Counted from the stretch's first letter, positions 32,961 through 43,790 are shown. The stretch is DNA of 64,000 bases from Bactericera cockerelli (GCA_024516035.1 JAMCCL010000142.1:1-64000), one strand, 5' to 3'. A program made the numbers and translations. Notes: generated from the sequence alone by a model not told the origin.

Positions 32961-34480
32961 TATTAATATAATATTTAAAAAAAAACAACTTTTGTCAACT
33001 TTCTCAATTGACAACGAACCAATTCTCAGTGTTAAGAACCCCTGGCGTAATCTGATACGGTATCTTGCGTGCCAGAGAGTTCGGACTTGGGACAATATGT
33101 CCTGCCCAGATCCTAAGTCTGTCAACGAGCTCAGGATTTACATATTTTACAATTTTGTTTGTTTCTTGTTGCAAGTCAGGAGAATAAAAAAGTAACACCA
33201 CCTTAACAACACCAGATTTATAGAAAGGACTGTTCGGACACCTTCTTGCGTTGGTTGGCTGAGCGGTTGGTAAATGTTGAACGGTGTTGAGTTGATCCAG
33301 TGTTATGTGAAAAAAATTAAACAAAAAATAAATTTGAAATTGACTTGAAAATAAAATAAAATAATAATAATGATGGAATTAATATACGTTTCTATACCTC
33401 TGTGGAACGTCTAGTGTATTGTTTTAAATGGGAAAATGGTATGGACATTAAATACTAAATGTTTTATATTTATAATATACATACCATATGATTTAGATAG
33501 GATACATATACATATTAAAAAAAGGATAAAATTATACTTACATTTTCTGTAATTGAAATTGGCTATGCTACAATTAAAGTCTCATTACCTCCCCATAGGT
33601 CAGGTGAAAGGCACACTAGAATATCATGTACCTTGGTTGAATAATACTATCCCGGGTCGGATGCACCTACTGTAATTATTACAATTATGTCATTACTGTA
33701 ATTATGATGTCATCAAAAAATAATTGTCATTACTTATTATTAAAATTAAATAAACACTGGAGTATCCATCAATGGACGTAAGTACGAACGATGGTTCAAG
33801 TCCAAAGCATGACGAATTGCAGTGAGGCAAGTATGAGTAATTATTGTGGAATTAATTTACTAGCCTGCAGAGATGGCTATGACATGGATTAGTGTTCGTT
33901 CTATAGTCGAATCTATACACACTTCACCAGTTATCATGGTAATCCAAGTTGTGTTGGCTATTTCTGGCTTCACTCGGGCTTGTTTTCCTAGCAAATGGTG
34001 GGTTATTCCATGCGAACCCTTGTCGTGATAATGTTATTCCATGACCGCCACCCTCAAAAAACGCCAGTGATTCCGGCCATATGCCTATTATTGTATAATT
34101 ATATAATATTATCAGTTTTAATTGCATCTTTTCAACACAGACACCATACACTACACACTGGACACGGAAGAAGCCCAGAACACTGGTTCTAGGCGTCCAA
34201 AAGGATCACCCATATCAATCCTTCCAACACCATGACATCACACATGGACACGGAAAGTAAAGTAAGTATTGTAGGTCTGCCTGGTACGAGCATACCACAA
34301 TTTTTTTTGGCACCCTTCGCCACTGAGCAAGAGAATATGCTTGTTAGGAGAACAAGCAGTGACGATCAGATATCAATGTGAACTGGGGTTTTAATTAATA
34401 GAGATATCTGGACCATGGCAGGGGATTAAGAAGTTGTCCGGATATTTGTCTTGCAGTTAGTCCCAGAGTCCCTACATAGT
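32961..34480. other. no gene; unrecognised open frames and possible SINE scraps
   Basis: A minus-strand frame at 33004-33324 (106 residues, with FYSPDLQQETNKIVKYVNPE) has no motif I recognise and no supporting context. Around 33925-34060 there are weak 5S-SINE body words (GGCTATTTCTGGCTTCACTC). Otherwise AT-rich. Confidence 0.35.
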
Positions 34481-34484
34481 CTGT

Positions 34485-34705
34485 CAGAGTAGCTAAGTGG
34501 TCAAGGCGTCGCGCCGGTCTGGTAATTCAGAGGTAGCGGGTTCGAAACCTAGCCGGTACATGACAAGTTGTAATCCAGTTAATGATTTTGAGCACACAAA
34601 ATAATACGTCTTGGGCTTACAGCTAGAACAATGGAAATCATTAGTCCTATTCGTGAAATACGTATAAGAAGTAAGGTGATAATAATTATTATTATTACAT
34701 TTTAA
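34485..34705 (+). repeat. Class-II tRNA-derived SINE with ATT tail
   Basis: GTCAGAGTAGCTAAGTGGTC and AAGGCGTCGCGCC form the 5' part and A-box, and GCGGGTTCGAAACC the B-box. The spacing is long, as in Ser/Leu tRNAs. The body follows, and the tail is AATTATTATTATTAC at 34682-34697. Confidence 0.7.
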
Positions 34706-34904
34706 GAGAGGCATCAGGATTTTACTAATGGCCGGGTGAATGTGATAAGTAGACAGCTTTACCTCCTTTTAGTTAGCACTCTCACTCTCAAAAATTCCCA
34801 AATCTCCTTTCAACAGTCAAATATTTCATTTTAAATAAACCAATCAGAGTGTGTTGTTAGCAGTTGATAAGGATACTATGAGAGTGAGAGAGCTTTTTGG
34901 AATG

Positions 34905-35010
34905 AAGCCCTGGTTGGTAACTTTCCAGCGAATGAAGAGGGTAAAGAACACCCGTTTTGATATGATTTTGATGTTAAAGAGATGTTAAAACCCCACTAGA
35001 CTCATCATCA
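34905..35010 (+). repeat. 5S-SINE tail
   Basis: CTGGTTGGTAACTTTCCAGC, GAATGAAGAGGGTAAA and ATGTTAAAACCCC match 5S-SINE 3' parts. Confidence 0.5.
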
Positions 35011-36077
35011 GTGCTGCGGCACCAGACACCTCCCGTGAGAAAAGATAAATACTGATTATTATTACTATGTATTACTATTTATGCTGTTTATAATTATAAT
35101 TAGTGCTGATTTATTACTACAGTGCTCTCAGTTACACTTCTATGTCTTTGCCTTTTTGTGTTTGGCTCTCTCTAACTTTAGCTCTCTATGAGAGAGAGAA
35201 AGCTCATTCTTTCTCTATCTCATACACTATTCATCTCTCTTTATCGGTCTTTCTCTTCTTCTCTTTCTCTCTCTTTCCTGAAGAGAATTCGACTAATGTT
35301 TCACACATAAAGAATGGACCAACAACAAGTGTGCACAGGAAATGCATACAGAGTATACAGGGTGGACCAAAAAAACGTTTACACCCGTTAATGGTAGATT
35401 ACTGACGACATTTCCAGGCCGGATCTGCAATCCGTTTTTTTCGGATTCGCCTTTATAACTGCACCAAGTGATTTTTTGCAACTTTCTGAAAAAGTCCGAC
35501 TTTGGCTTATTCTTCAGGTCAGAACTTTTTTCCTATTTAAGATGAGTTGATTCTGAACATTTCTGTAGAAAGCCAACAAAATTTCGATGTTTCTAGCTAC
35601 ACTACTTTGTTTTTTAAGATTTGGTTTGGCATCTTTTTTGACACCTGAATAGAAAAAAAATTCTCATGTAAGTTTTTTACACTTTGAAACACTCAAGATT
35701 TTCCCGAGCAAATTTTGGCACAGACATGGGCAAGTTTGATAAAAGTTGGCGGCCACCCCAAGGATGCTAAAAAATAATTTTACGATTTTTTATCACGTGA
35801 TCTTCTGGGAAAACGAACCAGGTAAGTCTCAAAAAATGATGTTCAAAATCTTAAAAGTGTTGACCGTGTAGGGTCGTCTTGTACTCAAAGAGTAATTAGC
35901 TATTTATGTCTGATAATTATTTTCCTTGGAATTAATTAAAGGCCAGTCAAATGAATGATTGTTTGTTCCTCGATGATAGTTTTCAAGCATATTTTTCTGC
36001 ATTCTATGAAATATTATTTTTAAACTTCTTGAGTTTTTTTAGTACAAGTTACATAATAATTATTATTCGGATGCTGA

Positions 36078-36260
36078 AATGGCAGATTTGCATTTGGCAG
36101 AATATGGAGCTGCAAACAGGAACATTTGGGATCACGTGAAAAACATAGTTTACGAAATACCAGTGGAGACGCAAGAGTAGCAGAATCTGGTAGCAAGAAT
36201 CCTGTTGGCATTTGATGACCTGACAGAAAAACCTGAAATCTTCCGCAACATTAGACGGAA
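36078..36260 (+). pseudogene. Relic DD41D-type transposase, internally deleted
   Basis: The reading frame begins MADLHLAEYGAANR, equivalent to residues 10-24 of the intact transposase at 14847. It jumps directly to IWDHVKNIVYEIPV, equivalent to 295-308, then NLVARILLAFDD and FRNIRRN. About 270 residues, including all three catalytic acids, are missing. A TAG stop follows VETQE. The extreme C-terminus is lost here but kept in the copy at 63555-63780. The deletion junction is shared by both copies, so it predates their spread. Both elements must have been moved by another element's transposase. Confidence 0.85.
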
Positions 36261-36278
36261 CATGATTTGCTGTCTCTG

Positions 36279-36347
36279 GCGTTCGGACCCGGGTGGGATC
36301 TTCCGCATGGCAAGTGACTAGCTTACCACTGAGCTAATCGTGCGCTT
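36279..36347 (-). repeat. tRNA-like segment (family F) inside mariner-like element
   Basis: Minus strand: GCGCACGATTAGCTCAGTGG, then AAGATCCCACCCGGGTCCGA. It matches the separate SINE head at 4838-4912 and the copy-2 segment at 63194-63258, in the same place and orientation relative to the transposon. The B-box is partly decayed. Confidence 0.75.
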
Positions 36348-36841
36348 CTAATCGTTTCTCATTGAACATACTCAGACAAAATGTTTATTTTTAATACCTT
36401 TTTGATTATACCCAAATAGTATAAAACATAATAAAATTTTATTCATTTTACAAAATATTATCTGTGTTTTTTTTTCAGGATTTCTATTAGAAGTTGGCAG
36501 TCATTAAATATTTGTTATTTAATTAGTATTGTTTATGATAGAAGAACCTACCTACATATTTACCTGGCATTATTTTATGAACTCTGCTTTCGTTAGGAAA
36601 ATTCACCAGTTTATTTTCTCTCTTAGGGAAGCATAAGAAAAACCATTCATTATCAAGGCAGTCTCTCAGGGTCTTACATGAATAATAATTATGTGAATTG
36701 TGATACCAATAGTATCTGATATAACTCAATTTACATATGGTATTACCTCCAAAAAAAAACCATAAGTTGTTGGTGTTACAACAGGTCAGATACTGGTATG
36801 AATAAAATATTCCATCAGATTTTTTTGATAATTAAAATAAT

Positions 36842-36908
36842 ATTGATCGCCGAGAATTGAACATCGATCATGCGACTAATACTCTTAGCACTAGCACATC
36901 TAGCTAAC
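36842..36908 (-). repeat. Second tRNA-like segment inside mariner-like element
   Basis: Minus strand: GGTGTTAGCTAGATGTGC (A-box region) and a B-box-like GATGTTCAATTC before CTCGGCGATC. Its counterpart in copy 2 is 62628-62692, where the B-box reads GAGGTTCAATTC. Confidence 0.65.
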
Positions 36909-37569
36909 ACCACTGATAATCTGAAAAGCACGAAAACTATCATTTGAATTTTCCTAAACTGGCTGATGAAGACATGTAAGACCGCGGTATTCAAAAACAG
37001 CAATGTAAACAAATTTTGTAAACAATACAAGACGCCCTTACACAGTCTACAGCTAGAAAACTCTTAGGAATTATGAAGAGTTTTTGGCAAACATCTAATA
37101 ATTTTTCCCAGAAGATCACGTGATAAAAAATCGTAAAATTATTTTTTAGCATCCTCGGGGCGGCCGCCAACTTTTATCAAACTTGCCCGTGTCTGTGCCA
37201 AAATTTGTTCGGACAAATGTCGAGTGTTTTATTTAGTAAAAAAGTTTTTTCGTGTGTTTTTTTTCTGTTCAGGTGTGAAAAAATATGACAAACTAAACCG
37301 TAAAAAACAAAATAGTGTAGCTTAAAACATCGAAATTTTGTTGGCTTTCTGCAGAACTGTTCAGAATCAACTCATCTTAAACAGAAACAAAGCACTGACC
37401 CGAAGAATAAGACAAAGTCGGACTTTTTTGGAAAGTTACAAAAAATCACTTTGTGCAGTTACGAAGGCGAATCCGAAAAAACGGATTCCAGATCCGGCCT
37501 GGAAATGTCGTCAGTAATCTACCATTAACGGGTGTAAACGTTTTTTTGGTCCACCCTGTATAAACATAA

Positions 37570-38175
37570 TAGACGAAAGAAGTAGAAAAAAAAATCGCAG
37601 ATTATGTAAGAACAATATCAGAAAGAAGTAGGAGTAAGAAGAGGAGAAAGATAATGAAAAGGAAAAGGAGGAAGAGGAACAGGGTAAATACAAGATTAGA
37701 GGAGAAACAATCAAGGAAGAAGGAGAACGAAGAGGAGGAGGAGGGTAAATACATGATTAGAGGAGAAAAAATATAAGGGAAATAATGAAAAGTAGAAGGA
37801 AGAGGAGGAGGAGTGTAAATACAAGATTAGAGGAGAAACAATCAAGGAAGAAGGAAGAGGAGGGTAAATACAAGATTAGAGGAGAAACAATATAAGGAAG
37901 AGATGAGAAGGAGAAGGAGGAGGGTAAATACAAGATTAGAGGAGAAACAATCAAGGAAGAAGGAGGAGGAGGGTAAATACAAGATTAGAGGAGAAACAAT
38001 CAAGGAAGAAGGAAGAGGAGGGTAAATACAAGATTAGAGGAGAAACAATATAAGGAAGAGATGAGAAGGAGAAGGAGGAGGGTAAATACAAGATTAGAGG
38101 AGAAACAATATAAGGAAGAGATGAGAAGGAGAAGGAGGATGGTAAATATACAATATAGGAGGAGGAGGATAAAGA
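37570..38175. repeat. Purine-rich minisatellite, about 49-62-bp units
   Basis: AGGGTAAATACAAGATTAGA and GGAGAAACAATCAAGGAAG repeat about nine times with variable GGAGGA stretches. It directly abuts the right end of the mariner-like element. Confidence 0.88.
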
Positions 38176-38280
38176 TAATCAGCAGGACGAGAGCAGGTAC
38201 AAGGGTGCACCTAATTTCAAGTTTCCGTGTGTTGTGAATTTTGCTTCCATTGAACAAAGGCCGCGACGTGACCACCATTA

Positions 38281-38820
38281 CTGATTACATTACACCTCCA
38301 CATTCGTCTCCATCTTTACAAACTTCTCCACACATGTACTTCTCCATCTTCCTCTTCACAATTCCTATACAGGGTGACTATTGTGTTTACTACCTTCAAT
38401 ATCATACAGGATGGAATAAAAGTAACTGACTACATTACACCTCCACATCCTTCTCTATCTTTACAAACTTCTCCACACATGTACTTCTCCATCTTCCTCT
38501 TCACAATTCCTATACAGGGTGACTATTGTGTTTACTACCTTCAATATCATACAGGATGGAATAAAAGTAACTGACTACATTACACCTCCACATCTGTCTC
38601 TATCTGTACAAACTTCTCCACACATGTACTTCTCCATCTTCCTCTTCACAATTCCTATACAGGGTGACTATTGTGTTTACTACCTTCAATATCATACAGG
38701 GTGGAATAAAAGTAACTGACTACATTACACCTCCACATCTGTCTCTATCTGTACAAACTTCTCCACACATGTACTTCTCCATCTCCCTCTCCACAATTTC
38801 TATACGGGGTAACTCTTCCA
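38281..38820. repeat. 145-bp tandem array, about 3.7 units
   Basis: Units contain ACATTACACCTCCACATC, CATGTACTTCTCCATCTTCC, ATACAGGGTGACTATTGTG and CATACAGGGTGGAATAAAAG. Spacing is exactly 145 bp (e.g. 38374, 38519, 38664). Divergent units of the same family lie at 56690-57000. Each unit holds two CAGGGTG words like mariner termini. Confidence 0.92.
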
Positions 38821-38822
38821 TA

Positions 38823-39526
38823 TCTATATCTATAAAAGAAAGCTGTCTGTATGTGTGTATGTGTGTATGTGTGTATGTGTGTATGTATGTATGTATGTTC
38901 TTTATACAAATCCACACCGTTTGACCGAGAAACCTGAAATTTTGCACATAGGTCCCTTTGGATCAGGAAATTCTTCTAGGCTAGATTATATCTCCCTGAG
39001 GTTAAGCTACAATGAGTAAGGATAAAAATGGATGGGTGACGCAAAAAAAAATCACGTTTTTTGACATAAATGACATTTTTTCTCAAAATTTGTCGCGACG
39101 ACCTATCAACTCAAAGCGAGAAAGTTTTAGGCAAGGGTTCGAGCTTTCAATTGACATATCGATCGCGAATTTCTGATGAGCCGTTCTTGAGCTACGCCGG
39201 GTAAGGTAAAAAAATGGATGGGTAACATGTAAAATATTCACGTTTTTTGACCTAAATGACATTTTTTCTCGAAATTTGAAGTGACGACCTATCAACTCAG
39301 AGCGAGAAAGTTTTAGGCAAGGGTTTAGGCTTTCATTTGACATATTGATCGCGAAATTCTGATGAGCCATTCTTGAGCTACGCCGGGGAAGACCAGAAAA
39401 TAGATGGGCGACAAAAAATATTCAGGTTTTTTTTCAAACCTAAATGACATTTTGTGTGTGTGTGTGTGTGGTGTGGTGTGTCTGTGGTGTGGTGTGTGTG
39501 TGGTGGTGTGTGTGTGGTGGTGTGTG

Positions 39527-39557
<31 letters not shown>

Positions 39558-39800
39558 GTGTGTGTGGTGTGTGTGTGGTGTGTGTGTGTGTGGTGTGTGT
39601 GGTGTGTGTTTGTGTGTGTGTGGTGTGTGTGTGTGTGTGCTTTGTGTGTGTGGTGTGGTGTGTTTGTGTGTGGTGTGTTTGTGTGTGGTGTGTGTGTGGG
39701 TGTGTGTGGTGTGTGCGTGTGTGTGTGGTGTGGTGTGGTGTGGTGTGCATGTGCGCCATATAGCTAGAGAGACCCACCTGGAATTTCACACAATAGGAAG
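38823..39800 (+). mobile_element. Helitron-like fragment with (GT)n core
   Basis: It starts TCTATATCTATAAAAGAAAG, then CTGTCTGTATG, a form typical of Helitron 5' ends (TC after A). The body CCGAGAAACCTGAAATTTTG, with near-repeats of AATGGATGGGTGACG and GAGCTACGCCGGG, is the inverse of 17410-17930. After (GT)n at 39454-39750 the sequence is CATGTGCGCCATATA. No 3' hairpin with CTRR is seen, so the 3' end is lost or rearranged at the microsatellite. Confidence 0.6.
39454..39750. repeat. (GT)n microsatellite
   Basis: Interrupted GTGTGT/GGTGTG repeats of about 300 bp. Cys/Val-rich frames are artefacts. Confidence 0.95.
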
Positions 39801-40099
39801 GACATACACATACACACGAACAAGTACAAGGACAAAATCAGGTCCGTGTAATTGTTTCAATGAATAACTTTAATATTTTAATAATTTTATGCTATTTTTC
39901 TTTAAAAAACATTGGACTGGTTTCTGAGGAAATTGGAGATTTTTTTTTTTTTTTTTTTTTTAATGTTACTCACATCGTGGAAATCACTGTTTTTCGGTGG
40001 TGTCTCGTGGTCTCTCTAGCTAAGGGTGTTTTTCGTGTGCAGCTACAGAGACTTCGTGGTAGTGTCGTAGAGTAGAGGATAATACGAAATTTTTTATTT

Positions 40100-41240
40100 T
40101 TGTATGATTGTTTATTTTACTTCCGAGAAATTTCTAATATTAGAAATCGGAAGTATTGTTTTTATCTTCTTTTCTTTAAATTTATTTTTGAAGGGGCTTT
40201 TTTCAAATATGTCGTCCAAGAACTTCACGCTAATCTTCTAGTTCACTCGTCGGTCTATTTACATGTATTAATTTAGGGGTCGCTCGGTTGATAATATTTC
40301 CGACTAGGTATTGGTTTTTTTCTATCTTGCTCCGTTCGGCGGATATTCCGCCCGGAAGCGTCGCCAGGTCGTTGCGGCATTACACTAAGAATTAAGAAAA
40401 AAATTCTAGGAATCAAAAGAATTTGTCTCTGCGAGCTGACACTTTTCCACCCTAAAACGACACCCCCGGGTGGGCGGAGACACCCAGGGGCGGCAATCAA
40501 AGTTGGTCGAAAAATATGTTCATATATTATTATCGACATTTGATTTTTGTTCTACGAAAAATTTAAAGGGATTTTCCGACTATTGGTTTTTTTCTATCTT
40601 GCTCCGTTCGGCGGATATTCCGCCCGGAAGCGTCGCCAGGTCGTTGCGGCCTTACACTAAGAATTAAGAAAAAAATTCTTGGAATCAAAAGAATTTGTCT
40701 CTGCGAGCTGACACTTTTCCACCCTAAAACGACACCCCCGGGTGGGCGGAGACGCCCAGGGGCGGCAATGACAGTTGGTCGAAAAATATGTTCATATATT
40801 ACTATCGACATTTGATTTTTGTTCTTCAAAAAATTTAAAGGGATTTTCCGACTATTGGTTTTTTTCTATCTTGCTCCGTTGGGCGGATATTCCGCCCGGA
40901 AGCGTCGCCAGGTCGTTGCGGCCTTACAGTAAGAATTAAGAAAAAATTCTTGGAATCAAAAGAATTTGTCTCTGCGAGCTGACACTTTTCCACCCTAAAA
41001 CGCAACGCCAGGGGCGGCAATGACAGTTGGTCGAAAAATATGTTCATATATTACTATCGACATTTGATTTTTATTCTACGAAAAATTTAAAGGTATTTTC
41101 CGACTATTGTTTTTTTTCTATCTTGCTCCGTTCGGCGGATATTTTCCACCCTTAAACGGCACCCCCGGGTGGGCGGAGACGCCCAGGGCGGCAATCACAG
41201 TTGGTAAAAAAAATGTTCATAAATCGAAAAAAATTTGTGA
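40100..41240. repeat. GC-rich repeat family in tandem (about 272-bp units, four copies)
   Basis: TCTATCTTGCTCCGTTCGGC, GGATATTCCGCCCGGAAGCG and GTCGCCAGGTCGTTGCGGCC recur at 40341, 40613, 40885 and 41137 (spacings 272, 272, 252). They alternate with AT-rich TTCATATATTA and GACATTTGATTTTTGTTCT. The left edge carries the hairpin TTTCTAATATTAGAAATCGG (40130). Single diverged copies: 42700, 43250, 45590 and, inverted, 54810, 55255, 55790. Confidence 0.9.
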
Positions 41241-41335
41241 AATTTATTAAAGTGTGCCAACATTAGTGATGTTATATACCTACACTATAAAAAAAATTAC
41301 ATTATTAATCTAGTTTTGTTCAGAAAAGTTAAGAT

Positions 41336-41545
41336 GGCAGAAGGGTTCGGTTGAAGAGATTGCCATAGGCAATAACCCCGCCCTTTAGTTAGGACATATG
41401 TTTTCAAATATTTTCTATTCTTTTTTATTTTTATTGTATATATTGTTTTTTTTTTCTTCATTTTTTCACTGTTAAAATTATTATTTGTATGTACAATTGT
41501 ACATAATGTCCTTTTGTATCTAATAGGGAGTTGTATAATAATAAT
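41336..41545 (+). repeat. LINE 3' UTR-like tail ending in (ATA)n
   Basis: AGGGTTCGGTTGAAGAGATT, AGGCAATAACCCCGCCCTTT, a T-rich segment and ATAATAATAATGG. It meets the minus-strand LINE tail-to-tail at the trinucleotide repeat. Confidence 0.65.
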
Positions 41546-41576
41546 AATGGCACTTTCATTTTCAATTGAGCAAGAT

Positions 41577-42660
41577 ATTAAATATCTGGGTCTCTTAACG
41601 TTTGGTACTTAATACAATCTCTTAGGATGTGTTTTACTTTTAATCTATATGAACAAACTTCGCAGAAAGGGGAGGGTCCTTTTTTATTAGATAACAATGG
41701 GTGAGGTAGTGTGTCTAATGCGGAGACGTGTGATCCTTTTCATGTAGAAAGGGGGGTGCCAAGGATTGTTCTCAGGCTTTATATCTCGCAATTTGTTTTC
41801 AGTTAAATTTGTCCATTCATCATGTGTGTAACAATTTTTGGTCTGCTTCTTCGTTGCCAGGTGTGAGGGGATCCATAAGAATTCTAGATGGAATTTATGT
41901 TGTATGTATGATTTCGTTTGTGGTGAAGCACAAGGCCTCTTCACAATTTTTGTGGGTAGCACAGCATTACTAATAGCCTCCTGTACTTTTCGAATTCTAT
42001 TACTTACATTAATTTCTTTTTATTCTGGTAATGCCGCTACTGGTCGTTACTCACACAAGTAACTACTCATTTTTCCTCACGATGTATAATTAGACCCCCA
42101 ACATCCAAGTACAGAGCAGAAAAATTCCTGTCCCGCTGGGAATCGAACCCAGGTCACCATGCATGCAATGCCTAGCGCGCTAACTCACTCTGCCACGGTG
42201 ACTGCTTGGAATTTATGTTTACGTATTATTGTGGAGGATAGATATTATTATATTATAATTTCTTGTGCTTTGGAGTTAGAGGAGGGAAAATTTTGTAACG
42301 ACTGATGGGCACTCAATGAGTCAGAACGGATTAGAAATTTTTCGATTGTTATTTGTGAACATGAAGATACGTCATATTATAATAAAGTGTATTGCATACA
42401 GTATAGCTGTAAGTTCGGCATTGCTAATACAACATAGGGGATTTAGTTTCATACTAAAGTTGTAGTTTTCATTACAAAAAAAGCGGCTGACACATGATTT
42501 CCATTTTTTTATTCATCGGTAAACAATAAATAATAGTCAGATATTTTATCTATGACGGAGTAGTAAGCGTGTAATTTTTTTTGAGGGAAAGCAATATTTT
42601 TGTCTAGTTTTCGTAGGTCATAGTGAACAATAGGGATACACATTGTCCAGGGTGATGATA
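41577..42660 (-). pseudogene. LINE C-terminal relic: RNase H and zinc motif
   Basis: Minus-strand pieces in order: CCISNAELTAILYAIHFI (about 42410-42470, an RNase H core with the catalytic-type Glu), FLWIPSHLATKK (about 41850), LRDIKPENNPW, ITRLRIRHTT, then in another frame LLSNKKGPSPFCEVCSYRL followed by KVKHILRDC. This is the C-terminus seen in I- and R1-like insect LINEs, where RNase H removes template RNA. It has several stops, a frameshift near 41700, and a family A SINE at 42035-42205 cutting it in two. The RT and endonuclease parts are absent: it is 5' truncated. The 3' end is near 41530 in (ATT)n. Confidence 0.75.
42035..42205 (-). repeat. tRNA-derived SINE (family A) inserted in the LINE relic
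   Basis: Minus strand: CACCGTGGCAGAGTGAGTT (A-box), GGGTTCGATTCCCAGCGGG (B-box), then TTTTTCTGCTCTGTACTTGG and GAGTAACGACCAG. The best family A copy in the window. Confidence 0.8.
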
Positions 42661-42699
42661 TAGGGGAAAATCTACATTTGATTTTTTACTCTACAAAAA

Positions 42700-42860
42700 A
42701 ATTCAAATGGGTTTTCCGACTATTAGCTTTTTCTATCTTGCTCCGAACGGCGGTTCTTCCCCCTGAAAGCGTCGCGAGGTAGTTGCGGCCCTATCCCCGG
42801 GTCGGAGGAGCCGCCGAGGGGCGGAAATCACAGTTGGTCGAATAATTTGTTCATTCGTCA
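42700..42860 (+). repeat. GC-rich family, single copy
   Basis: TCTATCTTGCTCCGAACGGC, GAAAGCGTCGCGAGGTAG and CACAGTTGGTCGAA match the 40100-41240 array. Confidence 0.75.
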
Positions 42861-42990
42861 TCTCCTTTCAAATATGTCTTCTTGAAGTCTTCTTGTCGTT
42901 TCAGGCAAATCTTCTTGCTCACTCATCGGTCTATATATGTACATGTATTAATAATTAATTATTAAGAGGTTGTGTGCCAGTCACAAGCAT

Positions 42991-43205
42991 TACGCCAGCC
43001 TCCGTGGCGTAACGGTTGTGACTACTGCCCGTAGTCCAGAGATCCTGAGTTCGATCCCCGGTTGGAGCAGATTTTTCACACAGAAAATTCTGTTCCCTCC
43101 GTTCATGTGAGGGTAGCATTTCCGGCCCTACCCAGGCTGGGTGAGGTTAATGTGGGTAGCTGGTACGATTCTCAGCGAATGTAGGGATGGCCGAAAATTA
43201 TATTT
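42991..43205 (+). repeat. tRNA-derived SINE (family C)
   Basis: CGCCAGCCTCCGTGGCGTAA, then CTGAGTTCGATCCCCGG (B-box), then GAAAATTCTGTTCCCTCC, CCTACCCAGGCTGGGTGAGG and TGGGTAGCTGGTACGATT. It lacks the GAA-type 3' tail of the 44071 copy. Confidence 0.8.
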
Positions 43206-43249
43206 AAAATTTGAAATTGACTCAATACTACAAATTTTTTAAAGGTATC

Positions 43250-43790
43250 CTATTCGTTTTTTTTTGCTCCGTCCGGCGGGCATTCCGCCCGAAAGCGTCA
43301 CAAGGTACTATAGTTGCGGCCTTAAAGTAGGATCACACGATATGGCAGAGCGACATAAACTATGCCAATCTCCCTTGCCATAGCGTGTGATCGGTCTTTG
43401 TTTACATGACCATAGAACTATTTTTGTCTATGGCGACAAGTTTTTTCTATGGTGCCATAGACGTATGGCAGGATCTATGGCATTCGTGTGAGTGCTTCAT
43501 CACACACATGGTCTACAATATGATATGGTGACGACTGGCAGGCTTGTCTATGGCAAGGGGGAAGACATACAATGCCATAGAGTTTTTTTGCCACATTATA
43601 TGGCATTGTATGAGTGTCATATATTATATGTGCCATTCGTTTTTCTTTCTCGCCATAGAAAATATGGCATCTGTGCCATATAGTGTGATCCTACCTTTAC
43701 GGTAGGAGATTAAAAAAAATCCTGGAATCCAAAAGGAGTTGTCTTTGGCGGAGACCGCAAGGGGCGGCCAAAAATTTTCGAACTTTAAAA
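43250..43790 (+). repeat. GC-rich family copy interrupted by a MITE
   Basis: GCTCCGTCCGGCGGGC, GCCCGAAAGCGTC and TTGCGGCCTTA, then, after the MITE 43325-43697, ACGGTAGGAGATT and CGGAGACCGCAAGGGGCGGC. Confidence 0.75.
43325..43697. mobile_element. 373-bp TA-flanked MITE rich in ATGGCA words
   Basis: TIRs AAGTAGGATCACAC and GTGTGATCCTACCTT, followed inward by GATATGGCA and TGCCATAT. TA lies at 43323-43324 and 43698-43699. Removing the element restores CCTTACGGTAG, as found in the sister repeat at 45860-45872. Inside, TATGGC/GCCATA occurs more than a dozen times in both orientations. Confidence 0.85.

Larger units (their letters stand above)
35358..37558 (+). mobile_element. 2.2-kb mariner-like element with about 460-bp TIRs and transposase relic, copy 1
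   Basis: TA lies at 35356-35357 and 37559-37560. The termini are CAGGGTGGACCAAAAAAACG, and the inverted arms run to about 35815 and from about 37099. A spliced-down transposase relic sits at 36078-36260, and two tRNA-like segments at 36279-36347 and 36842-36908. A second copy, inverted, starts at 61979. The terminal CAGGGTG and the relic both relate it to the intact DD41D element at 14116, but the TIR sequence differs. Confidence 0.88.

Noticed and set aside
33004..33324. 106-residue minus-strand frame
   Set aside because: No recognisable motif, repeat membership or neighbouring exon; overlaps another unrelated frame.
34776..34893. Small MITE suggested by CTCTCACTCTCA and TGAGAGTGAGAG
   Set aside because: Arms are short and of simple-repeat type, with no target duplication visible.
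39325..39867. Cys/Val- and His/Thr-rich frames
   Set aside because: Translations of a (GT)n microsatellite.
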